This document shows, piece by piece, positions 1-9,799 of a stretch of 64,000 nt of DNA. This stretch comes from Tretioscincus oriximinensis (taxonomy: Eukaryota > Chordata > Lepidosauria > Squamata > Gymnophthalmidae). The translations under genes and the position numbers were made by a program. Positions within the stretch are counted from its first letter, which is position 1. The number at the start of each line of letters is the position of its first letter. Location of the stretch: positions 233,769-297,768 of the forward strand of contig JAJVDF010000364.1 in NCBI GenBank assembly GCA_022410635.1. The letters run 5' to 3'. The notes under the pieces are model-generated. The model had not been told where the DNA came from, ran no database searches, and worked only from the letters and a program-made list of their open reading frames with translations.

Positions 1-149
1 TCATTCCGCCGGTCCCTCGAGAGGCAGGGGTTCTTGGTCAAAACCATTTAGTGCCAACCGCGAGCCCCTTGGAAGGGGTCGGGGAAAGCAATCTAAGCCT
101 TGAGCGGTTGGAGACTCTTCCGCCTGCAACTGACGTTGGGGGGAGGTTA

Positions 150-1740
150 ATGCATTTCGCCTATGTTTGGGCAGGCTCTACTAAAGATAACTGAGTTTTA
201 GATATTGTTACTTATGGTTACAAGTTAGAGTTTTGGACCCTGCCAGTTTCGAGGCAGGTTTATCCTCCAGTGCCAAGGGATGCAGAGAAGAAGAGGGTAC
301 TGCTGCAGGCAGTACAGGAGTTACTGGAACTACAAATGATTGAAGAGGTCGCCCCAGATGAGCGGGGGCAGGGGTGTATTCAGTACTCTTCATGGTTCCT
401 AAGAAAGGAAACAAATGGAGGTCCGTTTTAGACCTCAGATATTTAAACAAATTTATAAAGCAAAGAAGGTTCAAAATGGAGTCCCTTGCCTCTATCCGCA
501 AAGTATAGATGGCCTCCTTAGACTTGCAACACGCATATTGCCATATACCCATACATCCGGCTTTTCGAAAACACCTACGTTTCGCAGTAGGTGGAAAGCA
601 TTATGAATATTGATGCCTTTGCTTTGGTCTCTCTTCTGCACCGATGCTATTCACAAAGATCTTAGGGGCCCTTCTGGGGGCACTTAGGCTATGGAATGTA
701 GCCGCATATGCGTATCTGGATGATGTGCTGATAGTGGCAAATGACACTGTTAGCGCAGGACAGGCGGCACAGACGACCGTAGAGATGTTCTCTTATCACG
801 GTTTCCTTATTAATTGGGNTAAGAGTTCTCTGGAACCTAGTACTATCATTATTCATTTGGGGGCCCGGTTGGACTCAGTAGCGTTCAGGGTGGCCCCATC
901 TATGAAAAGGGTGCAGGATATTCCTGACCTAGTTAAGAAGGTTTTGGGGCTGCGACAACCTAAGGTGAGCCTCCTGTCTAGCTTGTTAGGGAAAATGGTA
1001 TCTGTCTTTGACATGGGCACCTGGTCCAAGTTTCACGCACATACGTTACAGTGGTTTCTGCTTCCCTTTGCAAAGTGAATTGCGAAGGGTTGGGATTCCA
1101 TTGTAATCCTCCCTCAGGAGGTGAGGATATCTCTCCTTTGGTGGCAGCAGCCAGCAAGACTGGTTTCAGGGGTGCCGATAGTTTTGCCACTCAGGGTGCG
1201 TGTTGTCACGGACGCGAGCCTCCAGGGTTGGGGTGCAGTTTGTTTGGGCAACTCAACCCAGGGGGTGTGGTCGAGGCAGGATGCCAGACACCACATAAAT
1301 TGGCTTGAGTTGAAGGCAATTTATCTGGCAATGAGGGCTTTTGAGAAGGATTTAAGAGATAGACACATTTTGGTGCTCACTGACAACATGACAGCGAAGG
1401 CACATATTGCCAGACAAGGGGNCATTAGGTCCAGGTCTTTGATGAAATTAACAATAATGTTGTTTACCTGGGCTGAGAGTTATGTTTCTTCCTTGTCTGC
1501 TATTTACATACAGGGAAAGATCAATGTACAAGCCGACAGGCTCAGCAGAACGTTCCTTCCTGCAATGGAGTGGCAGCTACATCAAGAGGTTTTCCGACAA
1601 CTGATCGCGAGATGGGGCCATCCCGTGATTGACTTGTTCACTTCATGATGGAACAGACAGCTCCCTCTGTACTTTTCGCAGGTGAAAGACTCGGAGGCTG
1701 TGGATGTGGACACCCTGTCGGCCAGATGGCCAGCGGGCCT
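150..1740 (+). pseudogene. DIRS-type reverse transcriptase / RNase H, broken
   Basis: Polyprotein that copies the element's RNA. The RT N-terminal part (from GYKLEFW near 213, through VPKKGNKW and DLRYLNKFI near 400-455) is split by frameshifts between about 390 and 640. From 644 one frame runs with the catalytic AYLDDVLIVAND box (YxDD) near 705-740 and the downstream HLGARLDS motif. RNase H follows in another frame (1200-1648): TDASLQGWGA, INWLELKAIYLAM, LTDNMTAKAH and QADRLSR, the expected D-E-D-D order. Past the stop at 1646-1648 the linker WPAGLLYAYPP is the usual DIRS segment between RNase H and the next domain. At least two frameshifts and one stop are present. Confidence 0.85.
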
Positions 1741-1779
1741 GCTGTATGCATACCCTCCGATTTCTCAACCATGTTGTGA

Positions 1780-2285
1780 GTTTATGGATGAAGGGGTGAT
1801 TTTGAGAATAGACCCTCAATTCTGTCCAAAGGTGGACTCTAGATTCCATAGGTCTCAGGAAATTTACTTGCCAACATATTTTTGTAACCCAACATCCAGG
1901 AAGGAGATACAGTTACNTCATCTAGATTTAAGGAGGGCGTTGGGACACTACTTAGAAAGGACCAGGCCCTTTAGGCAGACGTCAACATTGTTTGTGTGTT
2001 TTCAGGGGCCACATAGGGCAGTAAGTCCTCTGCTAGGGTGATTGCCTCTTGGATACACTCGTGTATTATTAGAGCATATCAGGAGCTGAATCGGCCTTTA
2101 CCAGGGAAGGTGCAGGCACATTCAACCAGATTGGCGTCGACGTCAGCGGCATTGTGGGCTAACGTGTCGATTGAAGACATTTGTAGGGCAGCAGCTTGGT
2201 CCACACCATGCACGTTTACGAGGCATTATCAGTTGGATGAGTTCAAATCAGAGAGATTCTCTTACGGGAGACAAGTACTGGGCAG
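1780..2285 (+). pseudogene. DIRS-type tyrosine recombinase, broken
   Basis: Integrates the circular DNA copy in DIRS elements. Two open segments (to 2041, then 2038-2346) overlap in different frames, so there is a frameshift near 2035. Recognisable are the PKVDSRFHRSQEIYLP lead-in, HLDLRRALGHYLERT, LFVCF, then the catalytic AHSTR (HxxR) box, STSAALWA, IEDICRAAAWS and the terminal FTRHYQL with the nucleophilic Tyr. The N-terminal half usual for DIRS YRs is missing, apparently deleted near 1770. Not functional. Confidence 0.8.
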
Positions 2286-2396
2286 GACTGCCCCTACCAT
2301 GGTAGATCCGCGTGTTTGTTCAGGGGGGAGCCCGCCCTTGAGGTGATGCTTTGGTACATCCCATCTTTCGTGATTCAGATTAGACCCACAGGGAAT

Positions 2397-2645
2397 GTAA
2401 CATTCGTACTTACCGTGAATGTTTCTTCTTGTGGGTCTCATATGAATCACACCCACCCATGTGGTCTGAATGTGTTAATGGTGGTTACTATAGTCACAGA
2501 TGTCCTCCTAAAGGTCTGCTCACTGATGGAACTGGGGCTGGCCAGGAGTGACGTTCAACTCAGGCTTCTGCCTGATGAATCACCATCTGTCGTGATTCAT
2601 ATGAGACCCACAAGAAGAAACATTCACGGTAAGTACGAATGTTAC
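2397..2645. repeat. 54-bp perfect inverted repeat at DIRS 3' end
   Basis: The arm 2397-2450 is the exact reverse complement of 2592-2645, with a 141-bp spacer. Part of the same motif (TCGTGATTCA, AGACCCACA) also occurs directly at about 2369-2391. DIRS elements end in inverted and internally complementary repeats used to form a circular intermediate, and this fits that region. Confidence 0.85.
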
Positions 2646-2699
2646 GTTTTGACAGGAGCAAACTGCTCACAATACAGAAGTAATTATTTTAGTTGACTG

Positions 2700-3394
2700 G
2701 CTGACAGTCTCTTCAAAAGAAAATAGTGTTAATTCCTTTGTTGAGCGTCTTCTCATCAGTAGCCCAGCAAAAGATATGGGGTTGAGCAAGGAAAAAAGCT
2801 GCTACTTTTGAGGGTGATCAAGATACAAGAATAGTAATTGTGAAATCAAACTATTGTACTCTTTACAGATGGGCAAGTATTATACAAAAATGATTTTACA
2901 GCATCATTGACATCGGAGTGTCAGGCATTTACAAGTCCTTTGTTGGCTTTGGAACAAGGATGGCTAAAAATAACAAGAGTGTTAAGCTGATACTGAAAGG
3001 CCAAGATCCAAATCTTCCCTCAGCCATGAAGCTCACTTAGTGATTTTATGTCCTTCACTGACTCTTATACCTACTAAATATATTTTATCAGAGCTGCAAA
3101 TAGTTGCTTGAAAGTATGGAACACTCCAGTAGCAAATTAGGAGTAATGGGTTCTTTTTGCAACTGTCCAAACGCATACCATATAGCTGGTTTTTGTTTCT
3201 AGGACATTATTATATTACGATAATACGTGTGTCCAGAGCAATTGGTGATAGGTTTTTTTAAATCGTGCTTTCAGGTTTGTCAGATAATTAACCAGACAAA
3301 ACCAGGTATGATATTTTTTCTTTTGTGCTTGCCATATAAAGCCCAAAACAACAGGTGTATCCAGTAAGTACCAGGTATGCCTAACTTAATCTGT
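2700..3394. other. No gene seen; AT-rich intergenic DNA
   Basis: No ORF with coding character, RNA gene or clear repeat was seen between the DIRS end and the next dispersed repeat. Confidence 0.5.
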
Positions 3395-4440
3395 TTATTT
3401 ATTTGTTTATTTAGATTTCTATACTATCCTATACTTGAAGGTCTCAGGGTGGTCAACAATAAAAACCAAATTAATATATTAAAACAGCAATATCTCAAAG
3501 AAGGAGAGAGCAGTTTTTTTAGCCAAAGGACAAGTTAAAAAAGTGTGCCTCCAAGCGTTTTTTGAATGCACACAGAGATGTGATGCACTTCAAGGGGTTG
3601 ACGTTTCCATAGTTTAGGGGCTGCCACAGAGAACACCTTGTCTCTGGTATCTACCTTCTTTGCCACTGAAAGAGATGGTACAGTCCGGAGGGCCACCTCT
3701 TAAAGGCACAGGCAGATTGGTATGGGAGAAGGTGTTTCTTTAGATATTTGGTGTCCAAATTAATTAGGACCTTATAGGCCTGTGGAATTGACTTCCTGAA
3801 GAGGTAGTGGTAGCTAACAGCTTGGATAGTTTCAAGACAGGACTAGACAGGTTTATGGACACTAAGGGTATAAATGGATACTAGGATGGATGTCTGGATG
3901 CTGCCTCTGGGATGGAGCAACAGGCAGGACTCCTGAAATACCATTTGCAGGGAGTCATGAACAGGGGCAGATTTTGCTTTCCTCTGTTCGGACTTCCCAG
4001 GTGCATCTGGTGGGCCTCTGTGTGAGACAGAATGCTGGNCTAGATGGGCTGTGGCCTAATCCAGTATGACAGAGTTAATACCTTAAATTGAGATTGGTCG
4101 CAAATTGGCAGCCAGTTCTTTCAAGACTGGTGTGATACATATCTGGCCAGTTGTTCTCGCCAGCAGACTAGCTGCTCCATTCAGCACCAGCTGCAGCTTT
4201 CAAAGCCATTTTCAAGGGCAGCCCCATACAGAATGCATTACAATGGTCCAATCTGGAAAGTACCAGATTGGCTTATATCTGGAATGATACCTGAAGGCCC
4301 TAGTTGGCTGGGAGATTGTAAGTGGATCATGAGTACCTAGATGCAAGAGTCTGTTTCAGTGACTACAAGCAGCCTTGGACCTAATAGAAAACAAAAGGCT
4401 GAGAGAGCATTTGAATCCTATCCTGTAGTTCCATAGGTGT
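3395..4440 (-). repeat. Old dispersed repeat split by a CR1-like tail
   Basis: 3395-3780 (starting with tttatttattt near a tail) and 4080-4440 read as two parts of one squamate-type dispersed repeat. Phrases such as aggggctgccacagagaa and aagggcagccccatacag are familiar from lizard and snake DNA; I cannot assign its class. It is interrupted at about 3782-4079 by a younger LINE tail. Strand is inferred from the A/T-rich tail at the left. Confidence 0.45.
3782..4079 (+). mobile_element. CR1-like LINE 3' end
   Basis: Contains the coding end (gaattgacttcctgaagagg, gcttggatagtttcaag) and 3' UTR (gggatggagcaacaggcag, ccatttgcagggagtcatga, gaatgctgg) of the LINE family repeated at least a dozen times here. 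Both edges abut the older repeat, so it is a nested insertion. Confidence 0.75.
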
Positions 4441-4601
4441 TAAGGAAGATGGGAAAAGGAAGTAGACATTTGTAGCACAGTTTTATGCTCACTGGAGTCA
4501 TTCTGAGTGTGGGCTCTTTTTTCTAGTTCATGTTGCAACCCAATAGGCATAGACTCCTTTGATGCTTGGAATGATATCATGACTCTTATATTGCCTGCTC
4601 C

Positions 4602-4740
4602 TAGGCTGACCAGATGACCCCTTTTTTGGGGGGGGAAACCCAGCTTTCGGGTGTTCACCCCAATCTCCCGGGTGGTGGATTTCCCCATTTTTTGCTGATG
4701 ATTTTTTTTAAAAAAATGAATTTTTTTTTCTGCACCACCA
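4602..4740 (+). mobile_element. hAT-like MITE, left half (subfamily B)
   Basis: Begins TAGGCTGACCAGATGACC, the terminal motif of the fold-back MITE family at 19421, 43341 and 45860. The interior (gggtgttcacccc, ggtggatttcccca, ttttttgctga) instead matches the reverse complement of 57165-57265, so these two form a subfamily. No right terminus is seen; the right boundary is approximate. Confidence 0.6.
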
Positions 4741-4899
4741 TTAGGGGGCTCTGGCAACCGGAGGCAGTTCCTGAAGACACCCTCCTCTCAGTAATTTTTT
4801 TTTTTAAAAAATGCAGATTTCTCATAAGTGATGTCACCAATGTTCTAAAGCCAGGGCCAGGACGGCGGCGGTTGCCATGCAACTCAACCTAGCATATCA

Positions 4900-5609
4900 G
4901 CAGGAACAAAGAAGGAATAATGCTGGAAGAAAGAAGGAGGAACATAAAGGGGGAAGGAAAAGTAAGCTAGACCCCCACTGCACTAAATAGAAAGAAATTT
5001 ATGACACTGTATTGCAAGAAAGTTTATTAGTAAAAAAACAGGTATGTCAATTCGGATCACCTTGAGGTCCCTACCCAGTTTACCTGCTATCCCAAGGGGC
5101 TTCCCACTCTGACTCCCTATTCAAATATATATTAAGTTCGCTAAGGTAACTTGCTTCTTCTGCCTTGAAAGGCAAAAGGCAAAAAAAACCAGGCTCTTCT
5201 CTGTAAGTACGAGATGATTATGGTATTTGTCAAAACACTGTCCGCTGTGTACTCCACAACACAAACACACCCAGAACTCTTGAGTCTTGCCCCACATCTT
5301 GAGATATTGTTTTTCTATTTCAAGGCATATTTCACCTCACCTGTTCATCTCTGTCAGAGAGAACACTTAATTAATACTTCCGTTTCAGGATTTCATTTTA
5401 CCCAATGTTTCTTAAGGTGATAGATTTCTCTGACAACATTTTTTTCCTGTTAGTATTGTGTTCACAAGTAGTGACAAGGTTTTTAAAGAACAAACACATT
5501 TGGGAAAAGCTTTTGATGGATTGTGAAACCAACCATTGGGGCGGCCCTGAACTACTGGCAGTAATTGGATTAATTCTCAGGCCATAAGTAGATTAATAAT
5601 AATTGTGAC
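4900..5609. other. No gene seen
   Basis: AT-rich intergenic sequence. Short ORFs here (5214-5420, 5405-5587) have no recognisable motif. Confidence 0.5.
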
Positions 5610-6180
5610 TTCTCTCGGGGTGGGGGTTGGGGAGTGCGAGGAGGTATGTGGCTTTGGTATTTATTAAGAATAGCCAGGATTGTATAAATATGATGGGATG
5701 TATGGTATTGTTTTTTTGTTATTATTTCCAATCTTGATGTATGAATTGATACTCTTTTCTGTTTGTTAAAAATCGAATTTTGGAAAAACCAATATTTCTT
5801 TTTTAAAAGAACAAAGTAATTATAAGGAACCAGTACTCAACCAGTGGAAAACAGATATATGGAAATAAGTGACAAGATATGATTGGAGAGGATACTTGAA
5901 ATATTAAAAAATGGCAAGGCCAACAAACAGCAGATCAAGCTAATAGGTGGGTGGTATTGAACAGCAGTCCAAGTGGCACATATAATTAACAATATATTGC
6001 CTAACTGTTGGCATGGATGGGAAAAAAGGGAGATTTATGTGTATTTATATTGGAACTGTCTGATGATAAGAATCTTTTGGGGAAATGAAGAGATTCTAAC
6101 AAATTAAATAATAGGGAAATAGTTTGGACAAAAAAATATATGATTAAACATATGTACAAATAGTGGAAAATATCATGAAA
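5610..6180 (+). mobile_element. Possible L1-like LINE remnants
   Basis: 5610-5805 resembles a reptile L1 3' UTR: G-rich ggggtgggggttggggag, then T-rich sequence and an A-rich end. At 6010-6093 one frame reads CWHGWEKRE...YWNCLMIRIFWGNE, close to the C-W-x(n)-W-x-C...FW zinc-knuckle-like end of L1 ORF2. Stops surround it. Assigned by pattern only. Confidence 0.4.
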
Positions 6181-7300
6181 TGTCAGACAATTACAAAGAG
6201 GTACAAAGATAGGGAACTGAAATATGGAGAACTGAAATAAAATATGTATGCCATTATGACCTTTGACATTTTAAGAAAGAGAAATGCTAAGTGGGAATAG
6301 AGGTGGGACAAAAGGATACTGCATAGCTTAGACACAGTTGGTAAACAGTCTTTATAGGCAATAAACTGGGAGACAATGTGGGGGACACTCCATTCATTGG
6401 GAAGCAGTGCACATGCTGTGTCCCAACTTGTGCGCCCATTTGAATATGTCAAGTGCGTCAAGTGCCATAGATCAGTCACAGCATTTTAAAAGCAGGCAAA
6501 ACACAGAGTGAGTGGGAGGGCCAACAGCAGGCACTTCATCAAGGGCCCACTTGCCGCCAGTCAAGCTGGTATACTGTGCAGTGCACCCTGGCAATAAATA
6601 TTAACTTCCTTTTGAAATATAATAGTTGAACATATATAATGAAATTCTCCAGTCCATTCTAGGGACTGATGATGGTGGTTTCATCATGTGTTGATTTCAT
6701 TATGTGCTTTATGTATGCTTTATGAATTTTAAATTTAGAAAACAATATAATTAAAAAAATGAGATCAAGGAAGTTTAAGGATAACTCAGAGAGCTAAATA
6801 ATTGTGTCTTCTCTACAGAAATTATTTTTTTTAAAAATAGATCATAAATTACACTGTCTTGTGCAGTAATATTCTTTTTGAAAGAATTGGCCTTTGTTAC
6901 CACACCCTGTTTCTGGAAAGCAGGAAAAATATGGGAAAATATTACCTGATTAAGCTGAAGAAAATGCTTGTTGCCAGAGCATTAAATCAACTCCTCTAGA
7001 ACTGTGACATTAGTTTGCCCATAAAGAATGTCACTGTGAAATGAATTTCTAGTTCTTCCTACTCAAAAGTCAACTTCCTGTTTTTTCTGATCGTTTCATT
7101 CCCTTTCATGTGGCTGCCTATATAGATTTACTTGAAGCATGAGCTAAAATACATGATCCTTTATTTCTCTAAATATTTTTATTTTGCCAGGGATAATTTA
7201 CTTAAGGTAGTCCTTAATTTAGATCTCACCAGGACAACCTACCACATCTTCTAAATATTACTGCAATAGAAGAGAGAAGGGATGGAGCAAGCACTTATAA
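6181..7300. other. No gene seen; AT-rich, possible L1-like tail near 6720-6770
   Basis: Nothing coding was recognised. The segment ending aatataattaaaaaaatgag near 6765 could be another LINE tail. Confidence 0.4.
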
Positions 7301-7515
7301 AATGAAGAGAAGAAGAAAGGAAGAGAAGGAGAGTTGGGTGTTATATGCTTATGTTCTCAACCCAAAGAATTTCAGAGCAGCTTACATGGTCTTCTGTTAT
7401 TCACTTTATAAAATGTACCATGTGAAATAGGTGGTGCTGAGGGAGCTCAAAAAAAACTGACTAGACCAAGATCATCCAACTGGCTTCATGGAAGACTGCA
7501 GAATCTTACATCAGA
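7300..7515 (-). mobile_element. SINE of squamate type (second family)
   Basis: Starts at the left with an (agaag)n-type purine tail, then gttgggtgttatatgc, gagcagcttaca, gtgaaataggtggtgctgag and ccaactggcttcatgg. I know this order as a common lizard/snake SINE read from its 3' end. Old and diverged. Confidence 0.6.
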
Positions 7516-7802
7516 TAAGAAAAGGAAATAATTCTATGCCCCCCACTCTGTGACATCACCACATAGCTACATAGTCCTTTATCACAAGGAGAATAGTGAC
7601 AACTAATCTTTCTTTCATACACATAGAGCACCATGCAAAGAAGTGTTCAATAGCACAGTTCTAGACACAATAAAGTTGAGAACTCGGTCATATAATCTGC
7701 TAGGCAGTAAGTCATACCCCCACAACACACACACGAGAGCAATCATGTATCTTTCATGCTAGGAGTAGTGGGTTTTAGAGCATGACTAGTAAAGCATCTG
7801 GC

Positions 7803-7893
7803 AAGTGGCTCTTGTAGCACTTTGAGACTAACAAGAAAAGATAGACTGTGAACTTTTGTGGACCAGTCTACTTTAGATGCTAGGGAACAATTG
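7803..7893 (-). repeat. Penelope-terminus-like fragment
   Basis: tagcactttgagactaacaa followed by gtggaccagtctactttaga resembles, in reverse, the 3' UTR of the Penelope-like copies in this window (gactaac...gtagac). It is diverged and short. Confidence 0.45.
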
Positions 7894-8013
7894 GCAGGGA
7901 TAGAGTATATGGAGCAAAATGAATGCAGGAAATAACAGGAGACAAGTAAATGTGGATGATGGAATTAATCAGGTCAAATATGGCTCAAGTACAGATGTTA
8001 ATCCTTTTAAATG

Positions 8014-8085
8014 GATTTGTTTTTTTACTTCGTGTACTTCTCCTTCAGGCTACAGTACCCACCACATGAAGTAAAAAAACAAATC
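8014..8085. repeat. 21-bp inverted repeat just 5' of a Penelope-like copy
   Basis: gatttgtttttttacttcgtg (8014-8034) pairs with 8065-8085 with one mismatch and a 30-base loop. It lies immediately before the Penelope coding region and may mark its truncated 5' boundary or part of its terminal structure. Confidence 0.6.
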
Positions 8086-9087
8086 AACAGAATCAACCTA
8101 TTGTAGGACAGATTGAGGACAGAAAACAACAGAACCCCATTAGTGGTCACATACAGCTCACAATTNGGGCCCCTCAAACACATAATAAATAAACTTCAAC
8201 CTATTTTAGATAAGAACGCTTCTCTCTCAAGAGCACTCGGTGGTAAACCTTTGATGGTTACAAACAACCACCCAACCTCAAACAACTACTCACACAAATA
8301 ACACAGAACATGGATGGAGAAATGGGAACTAGACTGCCACAAACCTAGATGTCAACTCTGCTCACACATCCACCCTGGAAATGTAATCACGGGACCTGAT
8401 CATACCAACCACAATATTGGAGACATTTTTACATGCTCGTCTTCTAATGTGGTGTATTCTATTTTCTGCCAACACTGCCCCTCTACACTCTACATTGGGC
8501 AAACAGGACAATCTCTACACCAGAGAATAAATGGACACAAATCATATATTCGAAATGGCAACACACAGAAACCAGTTGCTGAATACTTCAACCTTCCAGG
8601 ACATTCTATCTCAGACCTCAGGACTGCAGTCCTTGAACAAAGAAACTACAAAGGAAGATTTGAAAGGGAAGCAGCAGAACTTGAATACATTCCTAAGTTC
8701 CAAGCCATCAACAAAGGACTTAATAAAGATAATGGTTTCCTGGCTAATTATACATTTTTATGAAACCTGTTAAGTATTTGATTTATTTACTATCAGTCAT
8801 TGCCTCCTGTTCCCCAGGGACTTTTTCACATGAGAGGATTAGTTTCTGCTATTTAGCTGTTTTTCTAACCTGCAGTTCATCACCTTATCACCTTTGCATA
8901 TGCTTTGTCATCTCCCATACACAGTTTTCTATATATACCTGATCCTGACATTAGTCCCTCAGCACCTGAAGAAGTAGACGTGTCTACGAAAGCTTCTGCC
9001 ACCCACTTTTCTCATGTTAGTCTCAAAGTGCTACTAGCTCTTTTGCTGGACTTTCTACTAGACTAATACGGCTATTTCTTTGAAATT
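8086..9087 (+). mobile_element. Penelope-like element, 3' part
   Basis: Carries the C-terminal coding region, then a 3' UTR containing gaagtagacgtgtctacg and ending gctatttctttgaaatt. That end recurs at 15823, 22386, 42589 (reversed) and 45550. The RT domain is absent (5' truncated). Confidence 0.85.
8113..8763 (+). pseudogene. Penelope-like GIY-YIG endonuclease domain, one internal stop
   Basis: C-terminal part of a Penelope-like polyprotein; the GIY-YIG nuclease nicks target DNA. One frame with a stop at 8299-8301. After it: WMEKWELDCHKPRCQLCSHI (a CxxC zinc-binding pair), NVVYSIFCQHC, then LYIGQTGQSLHQR (the YIG half of GIY-YIG plus the Q-x(n)-R helix) and INGHKSYIR, ending LEYIPKFQAINKGLNKDNG. 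15217-15500 and the minus copy at 9088-9345 encode the same segment. No RT motifs lie upstream. Confidence 0.85.
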
Positions 9088-9345
9088 GGTTTTATAATAG
9101 TGTACCAGAAAACCATTGTCTCTATGCATTCCTGTGTCGATGGACTGGAATTTGTAGATGCGTTCCAATTCTGATGCTTCTTTTTCAAATCTTCCTTTGA
9201 AGTTTCTTTGTTCAAGGAACTGCTGTTTGGTGGTACAAGATGTAATGTCCTGGGAGATTCAAGTGTTCTGCAACAGGTTCTGCCATTACGAATGTCTGAT
9301 TTGTGTCCACTTATTTTCTGGCACAAGACTATTCTAATCGCCCAG
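9088..9345 (-). mobile_element. Penelope-like fragment, inverted relative to its neighbour
   Basis: The minus strand encodes INGHK-like ISGHKSDIRNG and the rest of the GIY-YIG C-terminus in shifted frames, so it is broken. It abuts the plus-strand copy at 9087, making a tail-to-tail pair. Confidence 0.75.
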
Positions 9346-9360
9346 TGTGCAGTGCTGAAC

Positions 9361-9450
9361 AGATAAGAGACCGTTTCCTAAGCGAATGAGCTGATGGGCA
9401 TTGCTGACAGTGCCCATCAGCTCATCCACTTAAGAAACGGTCTCTCATCT
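9361..9450. repeat. 40-bp fold-back formed by a SINE 5' end
   Basis: 9361-9400 and 9411-9450 are reverse complements with a few mismatches around a 10-base loop. The right arm is the start of the SINE below; the left arm is the same SINE start inverted. Confidence 0.85.
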
Positions 9451-9775
9451 GGGAGACGGGGTTTCGAAGCCCTGTGTTGGACATGGGGAGGGGTGAGCGC
9501 CTCCTACTAACGTGTAGCTCTAGCCAAGCCAACCCACCTATTCGAAACCATGAACTGCAAGAAATTGCAACTGACTGCAAGTAGATACATGGGAAACACC
9601 ACAGTCTGGTTGGGAAGATAGAATGTAAGCCTTCAGGCAAAATACCCTTGTAAGCCGCTTTGCGTCCCTTTGAAAAGTGAGAAAAATGGGGTATAAGAAT
9701 CCAGTCCTCCTCCTTCATCTTCCTTCATCTTTCTTCATCTTCCTCTTCTTCTTTTTCTTCTTCTCCTTCTCCNCC
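9411..9775 (+). mobile_element. tRNA-derived SINE with pyrimidine tail
   Basis: Box-B-like ggtttcgaagccc (about 9469), then gtagctctagccaagccaac, gactgcaagtagatacatggg, gaagatagaatg and cccttgtaagccgcttt, ending gtgagaaaaatggggtataag and a (tcctcct/tcttc)n tail. The same family occurs at 35041, 44007 (minus) and 61472. Confidence 0.85.
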
Positions 9776-9799
9776 ACTGGACAAACAGGACAGTCTTTG

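Larger units (their letters stand above)
1..2645 (+). mobile_element. DIRS-type tyrosine-recombinase retrotransposon, decayed, 5' end outside window
   Basis: Domain order RT, RNase H, tyrosine recombinase (YR), then a 3' inverted-repeat region: the DIRS1-order layout, which has no LTRs and no DDE integrase. The window opens inside the element; reading from about 150 (GRLMHFAYVW) into the RT is continuous apart from stops. The 3' end has a perfect 54-bp inverted repeat (2397-2450 and 2592-2645). Several stops, frameshifts and Ns rule out activity. No gag was recognised. Confidence 0.85.
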
